In this document: positions 1-8,474 of the stretch, in pieces
Position numbering within the stretch: position 1 is the first letter of the stretch
Layout: each line of letters opens with the position of its first letter
From: Desulfobacterales bacterium
GTDB taxonomy: Bacteria; Desulfobacterota; Desulfobacteria; Desulfobacterales; JAFDCJ01
Assembly: GCA_029932495.1 (NCBI GenBank)
Contig: JAOZPY010000004.1
Span: forward strand, 3,341-19,173
DNA: 15,833 nucleotides
Direction of reading: 5' to 3'
Position numbers and translations under genes: made by a program
Notes under the pieces: generated by a model
The model's input: the letters and a program-made list of their open reading frames with translations, nothing else
Databases searched by the model: none
What the model was told of the DNA's origin: nothing

Positions 1-62
1 GAAAATATAGAATTTTTTACCCTTGAAGGATATCTGCAAACCGCATCTTTAAAGGTACTGTT

Positions 63-2780
63 TTGACGACCAAGGCGATCAAGCTCAATTACCGTTCCGC
101 CGAAAAGTTTTCAAGAGACTATGCACAACTGCGGAAAGGAAAGATCTTTATCCCCGCCAAAACCCCCCTGCCGTTGAACACCCGTCTGGCCATGGTCATT
201 TCCGCACCCGGCATTGAGAAAGCTTACAGCGTTGAAGGGACTGTGGTAAAAAATCTTGATTCATCCACCGCAGCGCGTTTCAACAAGCAACCCGGCATGA
301 TCATCAGCCTGGTCGCCGGACCCGAGGAGGCCTTGCGCGAGCTCAACCGGGCTCTTGGCGGCAGCCGGCAATACGGAGCACTTGTCGACGCATCCGTGCA
401 ACGGGCAACAAGCGAAAATGGGTTGTCCGCAAAAACGGTTGCCGCAACCCCGCCGGAACCCACCGGTGTACCGGAGGAATCATCGGCTTCGGCCTCCGGC
501 CCGGCGCTGACCATGGACTGGATCCGAGACGCCATTGCCAAGGAAGAGGCGACCCGGGAAAAAGAAGTGGCCGCTGAGATAGCAACCGCACCCACTGTTG
601 AAAAAAAGCAGCTCTCCCAGACTGAGCGCGAGAAGGTAAAACCCTCCGGTGAATTTCTCATGGATCTGACCAAGGCCATGCTGCGCAGCGGATATTACGC
701 CGCGGATCATCCCGGCGCCAAAGGTGCCAAACAGGGCCTGTACGAAAAATTCCTGGACTGCCTTGGAGATTCCCGGGAAATCATGATCACCAACCAGGAA
801 AGCCGGGAACGGACCGATATTTTGATCACCGGCATCCTGGATGAACCCGTAAATGTCCGCATCCTTGTGGGTGCCGGTATGGCCGAGCTGTTCGTGCCCA
901 AACTGAGAGAATTTTTCAGACGCAAGGGGCTGGTCAGTTTTGCTATCAAAAAAGACATTACCCCTGAACATTTTGAAAGCTTCGTGGACATCATGAGCGA
1001 TCCCAAGGCTGACAGCGGGGGAAAGGATAAAATTGGCAAACTGCTGTCCAATGCGCTGATCGAACATGGGATCACGGAAATATCCACCGTATTCATGGAC
1101 GACCTGATTGTCCTTGAACTGAATCTTCCCTGGCGTGTTGAAATGGCCATTCAGCGCCTGGCCAAGGACCTCAAGGTGCTGCCCATGTTCAAAAATGAAT
1201 CTGAAGACAATCTTCGAAAAATGAAGATCCAGATCATCCAGGACATCTTGCGGCCACTGAAACACCCTGAATTTCTTAAAGATCTCATCATCAACTGCTA
1301 TATCATCGCCCGGCACGTCAAACGGCTTGAAACCGAAGATATTGAAAAGGTCATCATCGAGGCCTTTCCGCTGAATGCCCTGCTGCCGACTTCGCGCTTT
1401 ATCTTTGAGGAACTCAACCACCTGCGGGAAATAAAAGTGGACAACCCGGACAGCCCGGCTTTAAAACGGCGTTTCGCGGGTGTCAAACGCATTTTAAAAT
1501 GGGTTTCGCGGCGGCTGGTACTGGAGGACGTGCGGGGAGCCCAGAACTTTTTAGAGCAGTTGTACCAGAACAAAGTGCTGACCTTTGAAGAACTGCCGGC
1601 CGACGTACAATATCTGGTAAACACGGAAAAAATGGCCAGCGATGTGCGAACCCATATGCGCAAGTATGTCGACCGGATCCTGAAAATTGACACCCCTGAC
1701 GATGTCGCCATCTTGCTGAAACTTTTCCGCCGAATCATGCCATCTTTTATTGAGCACCGGGACTGGCAAAATATGCTGTATCTCACCCGGGCGGTGGCCA
1801 AACGCGAAAAGTCAAATAATATTTTTTCCTCTACTGCCGGTCTGCCGACCCACCCCCTTGCTTTTATTTTCAAAGACCGCACGGATGCAATCGTTTCCTC
1901 CTATGAAAAGGCCGATGAGGCGCAGCGGCTGATCATCGACGAAATTGCCGGTCACCTCGGTGGGGGGGGAATCGAAATTTTGAGCAGGGCACTTTCGGAG
2001 TGCGAAGATCGCAGTGCCCGCAAAGCCGCCATGGAGGCTCTGAAAAAAAAGGGAACGCTGGCAAAAAGCTGGGTTCTCAATGTACTCGATGATCCCGGAC
2101 AAAAATGGTTTTTACTGCGCAACGCCTTGATGCTGCTCGGCCATCTGGCTGAAAAGGAAGAGGAAATCGAACGGGCCCGCAAGCTGGCGCACCATGAGCA
2201 TCCTCGGGTGCGCGATGAGGCCTTGAGCGTTCTTATCAAGCTGAAGGCCTCCGGCACTGAAGAGCTGGTCATTGCCTGCCTGGATGATGCTGATGACAAA
2301 ATTCGCTGGCGCGCTTTAAACAGCCTGGGCGAACTTGCCCCGCTTTCCCAGGCTTCCATCCAGAATCTGCTGGACCGGATCACCGCCACGGCACCTGCAG
2401 ACCCGGAAGCTGCCGCCATCCACTACCGGAACATTTCACAACTCATCCGGGCCCTTGGCGCCGTCAGCAACATTGTCAATCATCATCAGGTGGAAGATAC
2501 GCTGCTGGAACTGGCCGGACAACTGGCAGGCCAGAAAAAGGGTTTGCTGCAACGCTTTAAAAAATCCGCCGGTTCGGATTCATCCATCGTACTGTCGGCT
2601 GTCATCGCAACCCTTGGCAGCATCGGGACAGTAAAATCGGAAAAATTTCTTGAAAAAATGGCCACCGGCAAGTCCCCCCAGGCCGAACCCGCCCAGAAGG
2701 CCGCCAACCATATCAAGCTGCGCGGCATCGAGCAGTTGTCGGCTGAGCCATCTGCCGCCCAGAGCCCGGCAGCTTCCTGA
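63..2780 (+). CDS. PilZ-like domain and HEAT-repeat protein
   Basis: This is a 905-residue soluble protein with no signal peptide or membrane helix. Residues about 8-95 resemble a PilZ-type beta-barrel domain (KGKIFIP, a VEGTVV strand, GMIISLV). I do not see the usual RxxxR or D/NxSxxG c-di-GMP signature, so nucleotide binding is doubtful. A Pro/Ala/Ser/Glu-rich linker covers about 110-205. A helical middle region of about 206-600 contains YAADHPGAKGAKQGLYEKF, a motif style I associate with deltaproteobacterial HEAT-repeat proteins. Residues about 634-800 are HEAT-like helical repeats (for example HPRVRDEALSVLIKLKA and DDKIRWRALNSLGEL). The start is a TTG, preceded at 51-55 by AAAGG with 7 nt spacing; the next in-frame ATG would remove half of the PilZ-like domain. 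The function is probably scaffolding or signalling but is not known. Homopolymer runs G8 (1962-1969) and A8 (2043-2050) lie inside the gene, which is intact here. Confidence 0.85.
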   Translation: MTTKAIKLNYRSAEKFSRDYAQLRKGKIFIPAKTPLPLNTRLAMVISAPGIEKAYSVEGTVVKNLDSSTAARFNKQPGMIISLVAGPEEALRELNRALGGSRQYGALVDASVQRATSENGLSAKTVAATPPEPTGVPEESSASASGPALTMDWIRDAIAKEEATREKEVAAEIATAPTVEKKQLSQTEREKVKPSGEFLMDLTKAMLRSGYYAADHPGAKGAKQGLYEKFLDCLGDSREIMITNQESRERTDILITGILDEPVNVRILVGAGMAELFVPKLREFFRRKGLVSFAIKKDITPEHFESFVDIMSDPKADSGGKDKIGKLLSNALIEHGITEISTVFMDDLIVLELNLPWRVEMAIQRLAKDLKVLPMFKNESEDNLRKMKIQIIQDILRPLKHPEFLKDLIINCYIIARHVKRLETEDIEKVIIEAFPLNALLPTSRFIFEELNHLREIKVDNPDSPALKRRFAGVKRILKWVSRRLVLEDVRGAQNFLEQLYQNKVLTFEELPADVQYLVNTEKMASDVRTHMRKYVDRILKIDTPDDVAILLKLFRRIMPSFIEHRDWQNMLYLTRAVAKREKSNNIFSSTAGLPTHPLAFIFKDRTDAIVSSYEKADEAQRLIIDEIAGHLGGGGIEILSRALSECEDRSARKAAMEALKKKGTLAKSWVLNVLDDPGQKWFLLRNALMLLGHLAEKEEEIERARKLAHHEHPRVRDEALSVLIKLKASGTEELVIACLDDADDKIRWRALNSLGELAPLSQASIQNLLDRITATAPADPEAAAIHYRNISQLIRALGAVSNIVNHHQVEDTLLELAGQLAGQKKGLLQRFKKSAGSDSSIVLSAVIATLGSIGTVKSEKFLEKMATGKSPQAEPAQKAANHIKLRGIEQLSAEPSAAQSPAAS

Positions 2781-2916
2781 TTTTCGCGTTACAATATAAA
2801 TAAGGATTGCTAAAAACCGGCGACCGCTTTAAAAGTATTTAGGACAATATTATGCGCCGGCCAATTCATGGCTTTGATCGGCTTCAATTGGTCGTCATTG
2901 AAAGAAAAGGTGTCCC

Positions 2917-5400
2917 ATGTCCCAGCCGACCCCCGTATGCTATACCATCCATCTGCAACCTGACCTGATCAACTTCCGGTTTGAGGGACGCTGCGAGCTG
3001 GAACTGACAGCCGTCGGACCTGTTGCGGAAGTTAAATTGAATATTTTGCAGATTGCTGTCTGGCGCTGCCGGGTGAGACAGCAAGACGTATTTACGAACT
3101 GCCCCTTTGAGATAACACCTGAAAAAGAGCAGCTGCGTATCTTTTTGCCGGAGCCCATGCGCGGAAAAATTTTTCTGCAGATCGAATACAGCGGGCGCAT
3201 TAACGACCAGATGGCCGGCTTTTACCGCAGCAGTTACTCTTACCGGGGCCACAGGCAATACATGGCTGTTACCCAGTTTGAGGAAAGCGATGCCCGGCGC
3301 GCATTTCCCTGCATGGATCATCCGGCCGCCAAGGCTGTCTTTAAAATCAGCCTGGACATTGATTCCAGGCTGACCGCTATTTCCAACGCGCCTGTCAAAA
3401 CTCAACACCGGCTCGAAGATCACAAAACACGGGTGATCTTCGAACCCACCCCGAAAATGTCCACCTACCTCGTTTTTTTTGCGGTGGGTCGATTCGTATT
3501 CACCCGCGATGAAAAAGATGAACGGGTGCGGGCGGTCACCTTACCGGGGATGAAAAAATTCATTCGACGCGCATTGAGATTCGGTCGCCAGGCCCTGGCA
3601 TTCAGTGAATCGTACTACCAGATTGACTATCCGCTGCCAAAAATGGATTTGATCGCCATCCCGGATTTCGCTTTCGGGGCCATGGAAAACTGGGGTGCGA
3701 TCACTTTCCGCGAAAACCTGCTGCTCTATTATCCGGGCGTCACCTCGACATCCGGTGAGCAGAGGATTTTCGAAGTCATCGCCCACGAAATTGCCCACCA
3801 GTGGTTCGGCAACCTGGTGACCCCTTCGGACTGGAAATATCTCTGGCTCAATGAAAGCTTTGCCACCTATTTCGGATTCGGAGTGGTCGACCACTACAGC
3901 CCCCAATGGAAGATATGGTCCCAGTTTCTCTATGGCCAGACCGGCCCCGCCCTGGCCCGCGATGCCCTGCACGAAACGGTGGCCATCGAAATCCCGGGCG
4001 GTGAGCATGTGGTGATCAACGTCAGCACCGCTCCGATTATTTATGATAAGGGCGGCAGCATTTTAAGGCAGATCCAAGGATACATCGGTGCTGCGGACTT
4101 CAGAAAGGGACTGCGCCATTACCTGAAAAACTTTGCCTACACCACTGCTGCCAGCCGGGATCTGTGGCAAAGCCTGGAAAAGGTTTCCGGAAAACCGGTG
4201 CGCCGCATGATGAAAAGTTGGGTCGAACAGCCCGGCTTTCCGTTGATCGCTGTCCGACGGCAGGCCAACCGGCTGGTGTTCACCCAGAACCGCTTTACCT
4301 ACCTTCCAAACAATGCAAACCAGAAATGGCAGGTACCGTTGACCATGATCCTGTATGACGGCAGCGGGGCAGTCCGGCGTATGACCGCCCTTCTGGATAC
4401 CACAGAAAAAGTGGTCGCCATCGATGCCGACACCGTGGCTTACAAGATTAATGACCGGCAGACGGGTTTTTACCGGGTGCGCTACGAAGATGCAACAAAC
4501 CTGGCCGCCCTCGGCAAACGGGTGCAGGACAAAACGCTGCCCGCCGAAGACCGCTGGGGACTGCAAAATGATCTTTACGCCCTGGTCAGAAGCGGCACCG
4601 CGTCGCTGGATGATTATTTGAAGTTTCTTGCCTACTACGATGCTGAAAATGCATACTTGCCGCTGGCCGGCATTGCCGATAATCTCTTTGCGGCCTATCT
4701 CGTGCTGGATAAAACTCGGCGAAAGTCCATCGCAGCGGTTGCCATATCGATACTTGAAGCCGTACTGGACAAAATCGGCTATGATCCGGCACCCGGGGAA
4801 AAACAGACCACAGCCATTTTGCGGGACCAGCTCATCCGGCATACCGCGTTTATGGGCTCTAAACCAGCTGTTGAATTTGCCCGCGCACAGTTTGACGCCC
4901 TGACCGCCGGCAGGACGATTCACCCGGATATCGTAAAAAGCGTTTTGCAGATAGCGGCGCTCACCGGCGGGCACAAAGTGTTTAACTGGCTAACCCGGCG
5001 ACTGCAAGGCTCTCAGGTCGAGCATGAACGCATGAACCTGCTGACCGCACTGGGTGCTTTTAAAAACAGGGAACTGATCGGCAAAGCCCAGCAGTATGTT
5101 CTGGAGCAGGTGCCGGCCCGCAACAAATTTGTTCCCGTGCTGTCCATGGCGGCCAATCCGTATGCCGTCGGGCTGCTGTGGCCCTGGTACAGGACCCACA
5201 TTGATAAAATTGAACAGTTTCACCCCATGCTCTATGAACGGGTGATTGCCGCCATTGTTCCGGTCGCCGGCCTTGACCACCCTGACGAAGTCCAGGCTTT
5301 CTTTGATGACGACCTCAAAAAAACCGATAGGGCCGCTGACGTCATCAAAATGTCCCTCGAACGCTTAAAAATCAACTTGCAGCTGCGCAACAGCGCCTGA
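2917..5400 (+). CDS. M1-family zinc aminopeptidase (ERAP/PSA type)
   Basis: This 827-residue enzyme should remove N-terminal amino acids from peptides in the cytoplasm; no signal peptide is visible. The exopeptidase motif is GAMEN at residues 254-258. The zinc site is H290-E-x-x-H294 (HEIAH) with the third ligand E313 in WLNESFATYF, and E291 is the catalytic base. Y376 in IIYDKGG matches the transition-state tyrosine. The order is an N-terminal beta domain (about 1-190), a thermolysin-like domain (about 190-430), a beta linker, and a long helical C-terminal domain (about 530-827). GAMENWGAITFRE fits the ERAP/puromycin-sensitive branch better than E. coli PepN, so no pepN symbol is given. The ATG has AAAAGG 6 nt upstream. 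It follows the PilZ/HEAT gene by 136 bp, and a functional link with the respiratory genes downstream is not evident. Confidence 0.93.
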   Translation: MSQPTPVCYTIHLQPDLINFRFEGRCELELTAVGPVAEVKLNILQIAVWRCRVRQQDVFTNCPFEITPEKEQLRIFLPEPMRGKIFLQIEYSGRINDQMAGFYRSSYSYRGHRQYMAVTQFEESDARRAFPCMDHPAAKAVFKISLDIDSRLTAISNAPVKTQHRLEDHKTRVIFEPTPKMSTYLVFFAVGRFVFTRDEKDERVRAVTLPGMKKFIRRALRFGRQALAFSESYYQIDYPLPKMDLIAIPDFAFGAMENWGAITFRENLLLYYPGVTSTSGEQRIFEVIAHEIAHQWFGNLVTPSDWKYLWLNESFATYFGFGVVDHYSPQWKIWSQFLYGQTGPALARDALHETVAIEIPGGEHVVINVSTAPIIYDKGGSILRQIQGYIGAADFRKGLRHYLKNFAYTTAASRDLWQSLEKVSGKPVRRMMKSWVEQPGFPLIAVRRQANRLVFTQNRFTYLPNNANQKWQVPLTMILYDGSGAVRRMTALLDTTEKVVAIDADTVAYKINDRQTGFYRVRYEDATNLAALGKRVQDKTLPAEDRWGLQNDLYALVRSGTASLDDYLKFLAYYDAENAYLPLAGIADNLFAAYLVLDKTRRKSIAAVAISILEAVLDKIGYDPAPGEKQTTAILRDQLIRHTAFMGSKPAVEFARAQFDALTAGRTIHPDIVKSVLQIAALTGGHKVFNWLTRRLQGSQVEHERMNLLTALGAFKNRELIGKAQQYVLEQVPARNKFVPVLSMAANPYAVGLLWPWYRTHIDKIEQFHPMLYERVIAAIVPVAGLDHPDEVQAFFDDDLKKTDRAADVIKMSLERLKINLQLRNSA

Positions 5401-5409
5401 TTGCTCCGC

Positions 5410-5438
5410 TTGACAATCCGGGCCCGTTTATTTATAAA
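5410..5438 (+). promoter_or_regulatory. Sigma-70-type promoter of the act/cco cluster
   Basis: TTGACA at 5410-5415 is a perfect -35 box. It is separated by exactly 17 bp from TATAAA at 5433-5438, which matches the -10 consensus at five of six bases. Transcription should start near 5445, giving a leader of about 75 nt before the actB ATG at 5521. This is the only strong promoter match I noticed in the window, and it sits in the 120-bp gap where the respiratory cluster begins. Confidence 0.65.
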
Positions 5439-5446
5439 AATTGGAT

Positions 5447-5461
5447 TGAGAACCATTCTCT
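5447..5461 (+). promoter_or_regulatory. Palindromic operator candidate at the actB transcription start
   Basis: GAGAA at 5448-5452 and TTCTC at 5456-5460 form a perfect inverted repeat around a 3-nt centre. The repeat directly follows the -10 box, so a bound repressor would cover the start point. The 15-mer TGAGAACCATTCTCT matches the 7-1-7 Fur-family consensus TGATAATNATTATCA at ten of fourteen fixed positions. The regulator could be a Fur, PerR or unrelated dimer; the match suggests but does not prove a Fur-family site. Confidence 0.35.
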
Positions 5462-5520
5462 TGTCCATATCCAACGCCACCTGAGGCAGCGCCGGTTTTT
5501 TTACGGAGACTTTTGTTGAA

Positions 5521-8457
5521 ATGAAGCGGCGGACATTCCTTAAAATGGCCGGCGTGGGCAGCATCTCTTTTGCTTTCGGCTGCAGCCCCCCCGACATTCA
5601 CCTTTTTTCCCAAGACCGCGCTTCATCGGACATGGTGCCCGGCAAGGCCACGTGGTATGCGTCTACCTGTCGGCAGTGCCCGGCCGGCTGCGGTGTGCTT
5701 GCCAAAAACCGGGAAGGACGCGTCATCAAGCTGGAGGGCAACCCGCTGCACCCGGTCAACCAGGGTGCGCTCTGCCAGCGGGGACAGGCCGCCCTGCAAG
5801 ACGTTTACCACCCCGACCGGCTGACAACACCACTGCTCAGGCAAAAAGACGGCTGGCGCCCGGTTTCTTTTTCCCGGGCCGAAGCGATTTTGAAAACCCG
5901 GGCCCGCCGGGCAGCCGAAAAGGGACCGGACCGGGTACGGATGCTGACCGGGACAGTGGGCAATTCCATGATGAGCCTGGCCACGCAAACTTTGCAAAAC
6001 CTGCAATCCGCACCGCCGGTGGTTTATGAACCGTATGCCTATGAATCCCTGAAAGCCGCCAATGAAAAGGTCTTCAATGTTAACGGTCTGATTGCTTACC
6101 GCATGGAAAAGGCCGATGTACTGGTGTCTTTCGGGGCCGATTTTCTGGAAACCTGGCTCTCCCCGGTCGAATATGCTCGTAAATTCAAAGCGATGCACGC
6201 TTTGTGCGGGGACAGCAAAAACATTTTTTACCATGTCAGCCCCTATCTGGGCCTGACCGGTGCCAACGCCGACCACTGGCTGGCCTGCCGCCCGGGCACC
6301 GAGGCGATCATCGCCCTGGGGCTGGTCAGACAGGCACTGGACATCGGAAAAGGCCACCACCTGCCCCGCAATTTTTATAAATTTTTAGACCGGACAACCG
6401 CCGCTTACACCCAGGATCGGGTGCTGCAGGACTCCGGGATTGCCTTGTCCCTGTATGAAAAACTCATCATCCAGTTGATGGGTGCCCGCCGTCCGCTGGT
6501 GCTGGGTACCGGTACCGGCGCCTGCGATCTGAACGGTCAGCAGATCAACCTGGCCGCCAATTTATTAAATCTTTTGCTGGATCCCCAATTGCGCCTGCTG
6601 GATTTCAAACACCGTTACCGGGTGAGCATGGCATCCGGGGGCTCCGAGATCCTGAAATTTTTCAGCAGCCTGGATGGCGACGGAGTCGATCTAATGCTGC
6701 TCAATGGTGTCAACCCGGCTTTCAATCTCCCTCCGGGCAGCGGGGTGACCGAGGCACTGAAAAATCAGGATGTTTTCGTGGTCAGCTTCAGCAATTTTAT
6801 GGATGAAACCGCGGTGCTGGCCGACTTGGTTTTTCCTGTACGGCTGCCCCTTGAAAGCTGGGATGAATACGGCGGCCGCCAACCCATTGTATCCACCCTC
6901 CAGCCGGCCATGGGCAGCTTGAACAAGGCACCCCACCTGGGGGATGTTCTCCTGCACGCCGGTTTTGAGAAAAACCGGCCGGCCAAAAACTACAAGCAAT
7001 ACCTGGTGTCGCAACTGGCTTCGACAAACGGCGTCGTTGACGAGACCCGCTGGGTGCAGTTGCTTCAGCGCGGCGGCAAATTCAGCTTTGACCTCAAGGT
7101 CAACCGCGGAAGCCATAAGTTCAAACCTGAAAAACTGGCCCCTGTCCTGGGCCGGGGAACCACACCGCTGCCATCATCACCGGTGTTTATCGCAGCACCT
7201 TCCATCCGTTTTTTTGACGGCCGTGACGCCAATAAACCCTGGCTGTGTGAAATCCCGGATCCACTGTCTCGCGTGGCATGGCAAACACCGCTGCTTGTCC
7301 ATCCCCGCACCGCCGGCCAAAAGGGAATCTGCCAGGGAGATATCGTGCGCATCCGCTCTGAAGCCGGCTCACTGGAAGCGCCGGTATATGTGAGCAAATT
7401 GACCGCCCCGGACGCCCTGGCAATGGCCATTGGCCAGGGGCACACCGCCTATGGGCGCTATGCCGCCGGCACCGGGATCAATCCCATCGGGCTGCTCAGC
7501 AGCCGGACGGAACCGGGCGCCGGCATCCATCTCAGCATCGGGCTGGTTGTCATTGAAAAAACCGGACGCCGGATGAAATTGGCCCACACCGACGGCAGCC
7601 GCATCCAGCATGGCAGAGCCTATGCGCTTCGCGCCAGCCTGAAACAGCTGCAGCAGACAGGACCACCTCCCCGTAACGGGTTGAGCATGCATGACTTTCC
7701 CCTGACCCTGCCCCTGCCGGAGGGATACGACCCCCAACGCGATTTTTATCCACCCCATCCCCATGAAACCTATCGCTGGGGTATGGTGGTGGACCTGGAT
7801 CGCTGCATCGGATGCGGCGCCTGTGCGGCCGCCTGCTACGCGGAAAACAACATCGGCATTGTGGGTGTTGAACGCGTACTCGAGGGCCGCGAGATGGCCT
7901 GGCTGAGCATCGAACGTTTTCAGCCGCCTGGCAGCATGGAGCAGGTGACCTTTCTGCCCATGCTCTGCCAGCACTGCGACAACGCTCCCTGTGAATCGGT
8001 CTGTCCGGTCTACGCCTCCCACCACTCGAAAGAGGGAGTCAACAACCAGATTTACAACCGCTGTATCGGTTCCCGGTTCTGTGCTCAAAACTGCCCTTAC
8101 AAGGTGCGCCGCTTCAACTGGTTTGACTGGCAGTGGCCCGAGCCCATGAATCTGCAGTTAAACCCCAATGTCACCGTACGCAGCAAGGGCGTCATGGAAA
8201 AATGCTCTTTTTGCATCCAGCGCATCAAAACCGTCCATGATACGGCAAAAAACGAACAGCGCAAAATTCGCGACGGCGAAGTGACCCCTGCCTGCGTGCA
8301 GACCTGCCCCACCGGCGCACTGGTTTTCGGCAACCTGGCCGATCCCGCCAGCCGGGTGAGAAAACTGGTGGACGACCCGCGGGCCTATCAGGTGATGGGA
8401 TACCTGAACACCAAACCGGCGGTAATTTACCTGAAGAAGGTCGTGGTGGACACATAG
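5521..8457 (+). CDS. actB: ActB: fused molybdopterin-fold and ferredoxin subunit of alternative complex III
   Basis: This 978-residue extracytoplasmic electron-transfer subunit carries electrons from the quinol subunits ActC/ActF to ActA/ActE. Residues 3-8 (RRTFLK) are a Tat signal, and Cys21 after AFG may be lipidated. Residues about 40-700 have the molybdopterin-oxidoreductase fold, with the ActB-like stretch FGADFLETWLSPVEYA. Residues about 755-960 are the ferredoxin half: C762/765/768/772, C816/819/824/828, C848-(S851)-C854-C858 and C895/898/925/929. The 15 cysteines plus Ser851 fit three [4Fe-4S] and one [3Fe-4S], as known for ACIII. Unusually, the first half also has C50-X2-C53-X3-C57-X27-C85, a full [4Fe-4S] motif that canonical ActB lacks. 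The fusion, and the DUF3341 gene nearby, argue against the related Qrc or Psr complexes. It is the first gene after the promoter at 5410-5438, and GGAG lies 12 nt before the ATG. Confidence 0.93.
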   Translation: MKRRTFLKMAGVGSISFAFGCSPPDIHLFSQDRASSDMVPGKATWYASTCRQCPAGCGVLAKNREGRVIKLEGNPLHPVNQGALCQRGQAALQDVYHPDRLTTPLLRQKDGWRPVSFSRAEAILKTRARRAAEKGPDRVRMLTGTVGNSMMSLATQTLQNLQSAPPVVYEPYAYESLKAANEKVFNVNGLIAYRMEKADVLVSFGADFLETWLSPVEYARKFKAMHALCGDSKNIFYHVSPYLGLTGANADHWLACRPGTEAIIALGLVRQALDIGKGHHLPRNFYKFLDRTTAAYTQDRVLQDSGIALSLYEKLIIQLMGARRPLVLGTGTGACDLNGQQINLAANLLNLLLDPQLRLLDFKHRYRVSMASGGSEILKFFSSLDGDGVDLMLLNGVNPAFNLPPGSGVTEALKNQDVFVVSFSNFMDETAVLADLVFPVRLPLESWDEYGGRQPIVSTLQPAMGSLNKAPHLGDVLLHAGFEKNRPAKNYKQYLVSQLASTNGVVDETRWVQLLQRGGKFSFDLKVNRGSHKFKPEKLAPVLGRGTTPLPSSPVFIAAPSIRFFDGRDANKPWLCEIPDPLSRVAWQTPLLVHPRTAGQKGICQGDIVRIRSEAGSLEAPVYVSKLTAPDALAMAIGQGHTAYGRYAAGTGINPIGLLSSRTEPGAGIHLSIGLVVIEKTGRRMKLAHTDGSRIQHGRAYALRASLKQLQQTGPPPRNGLSMHDFPLTLPLPEGYDPQRDFYPPHPHETYRWGMVVDLDRCIGCGACAAACYAENNIGIVGVERVLEGREMAWLSIERFQPPGSMEQVTFLPMLCQHCDNAPCESVCPVYASHHSKEGVNNQIYNRCIGSRFCAQNCPYKVRRFNWFDWQWPEPMNLQLNPNVTVRSKGVMEKCSFCIQRIKTVHDTAKNEQRKIRDGEVTPACVQTCPTGALVFGNLADPASRVRKLVDDPRAYQVMGYLNTKPAVIYLKKVVVDT

Positions 8458-8474
8458 TATAGGAATCACAATTC

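Noticed and set aside
480..1421. Long antisense open frame (313 codons) on the minus strand
   Set aside because: It lies wholly inside the PilZ/HEAT gene, has no recognisable domain or ribosome binding site, and follows from the codon bias of the + strand. The same holds for the long minus-strand frames at 4063-4974, 5623-6360, 7369-8088 and 15094-15798.
2807..2835. Possible promoter TTGCTA, 17 bp, TAAAAG before the aminopeptidase gene
   Set aside because: Both boxes match the consensus at only four of six bases. This is common in AT-rich intergenic DNA.
2817..2860. Inverted repeat CCGGCG/CGCCGG after the PilZ/HEAT gene as terminator
   Set aside because: The loop is 32 nt and no U-tract follows.
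2855..2868. 14-mer CGCCGGCCAATTCA shared with 14578-14591, both intergenic
   Set aside because: About one such match is expected by chance in a window of this size, and the flanks diverge, so it does not support a shared regulatory site.
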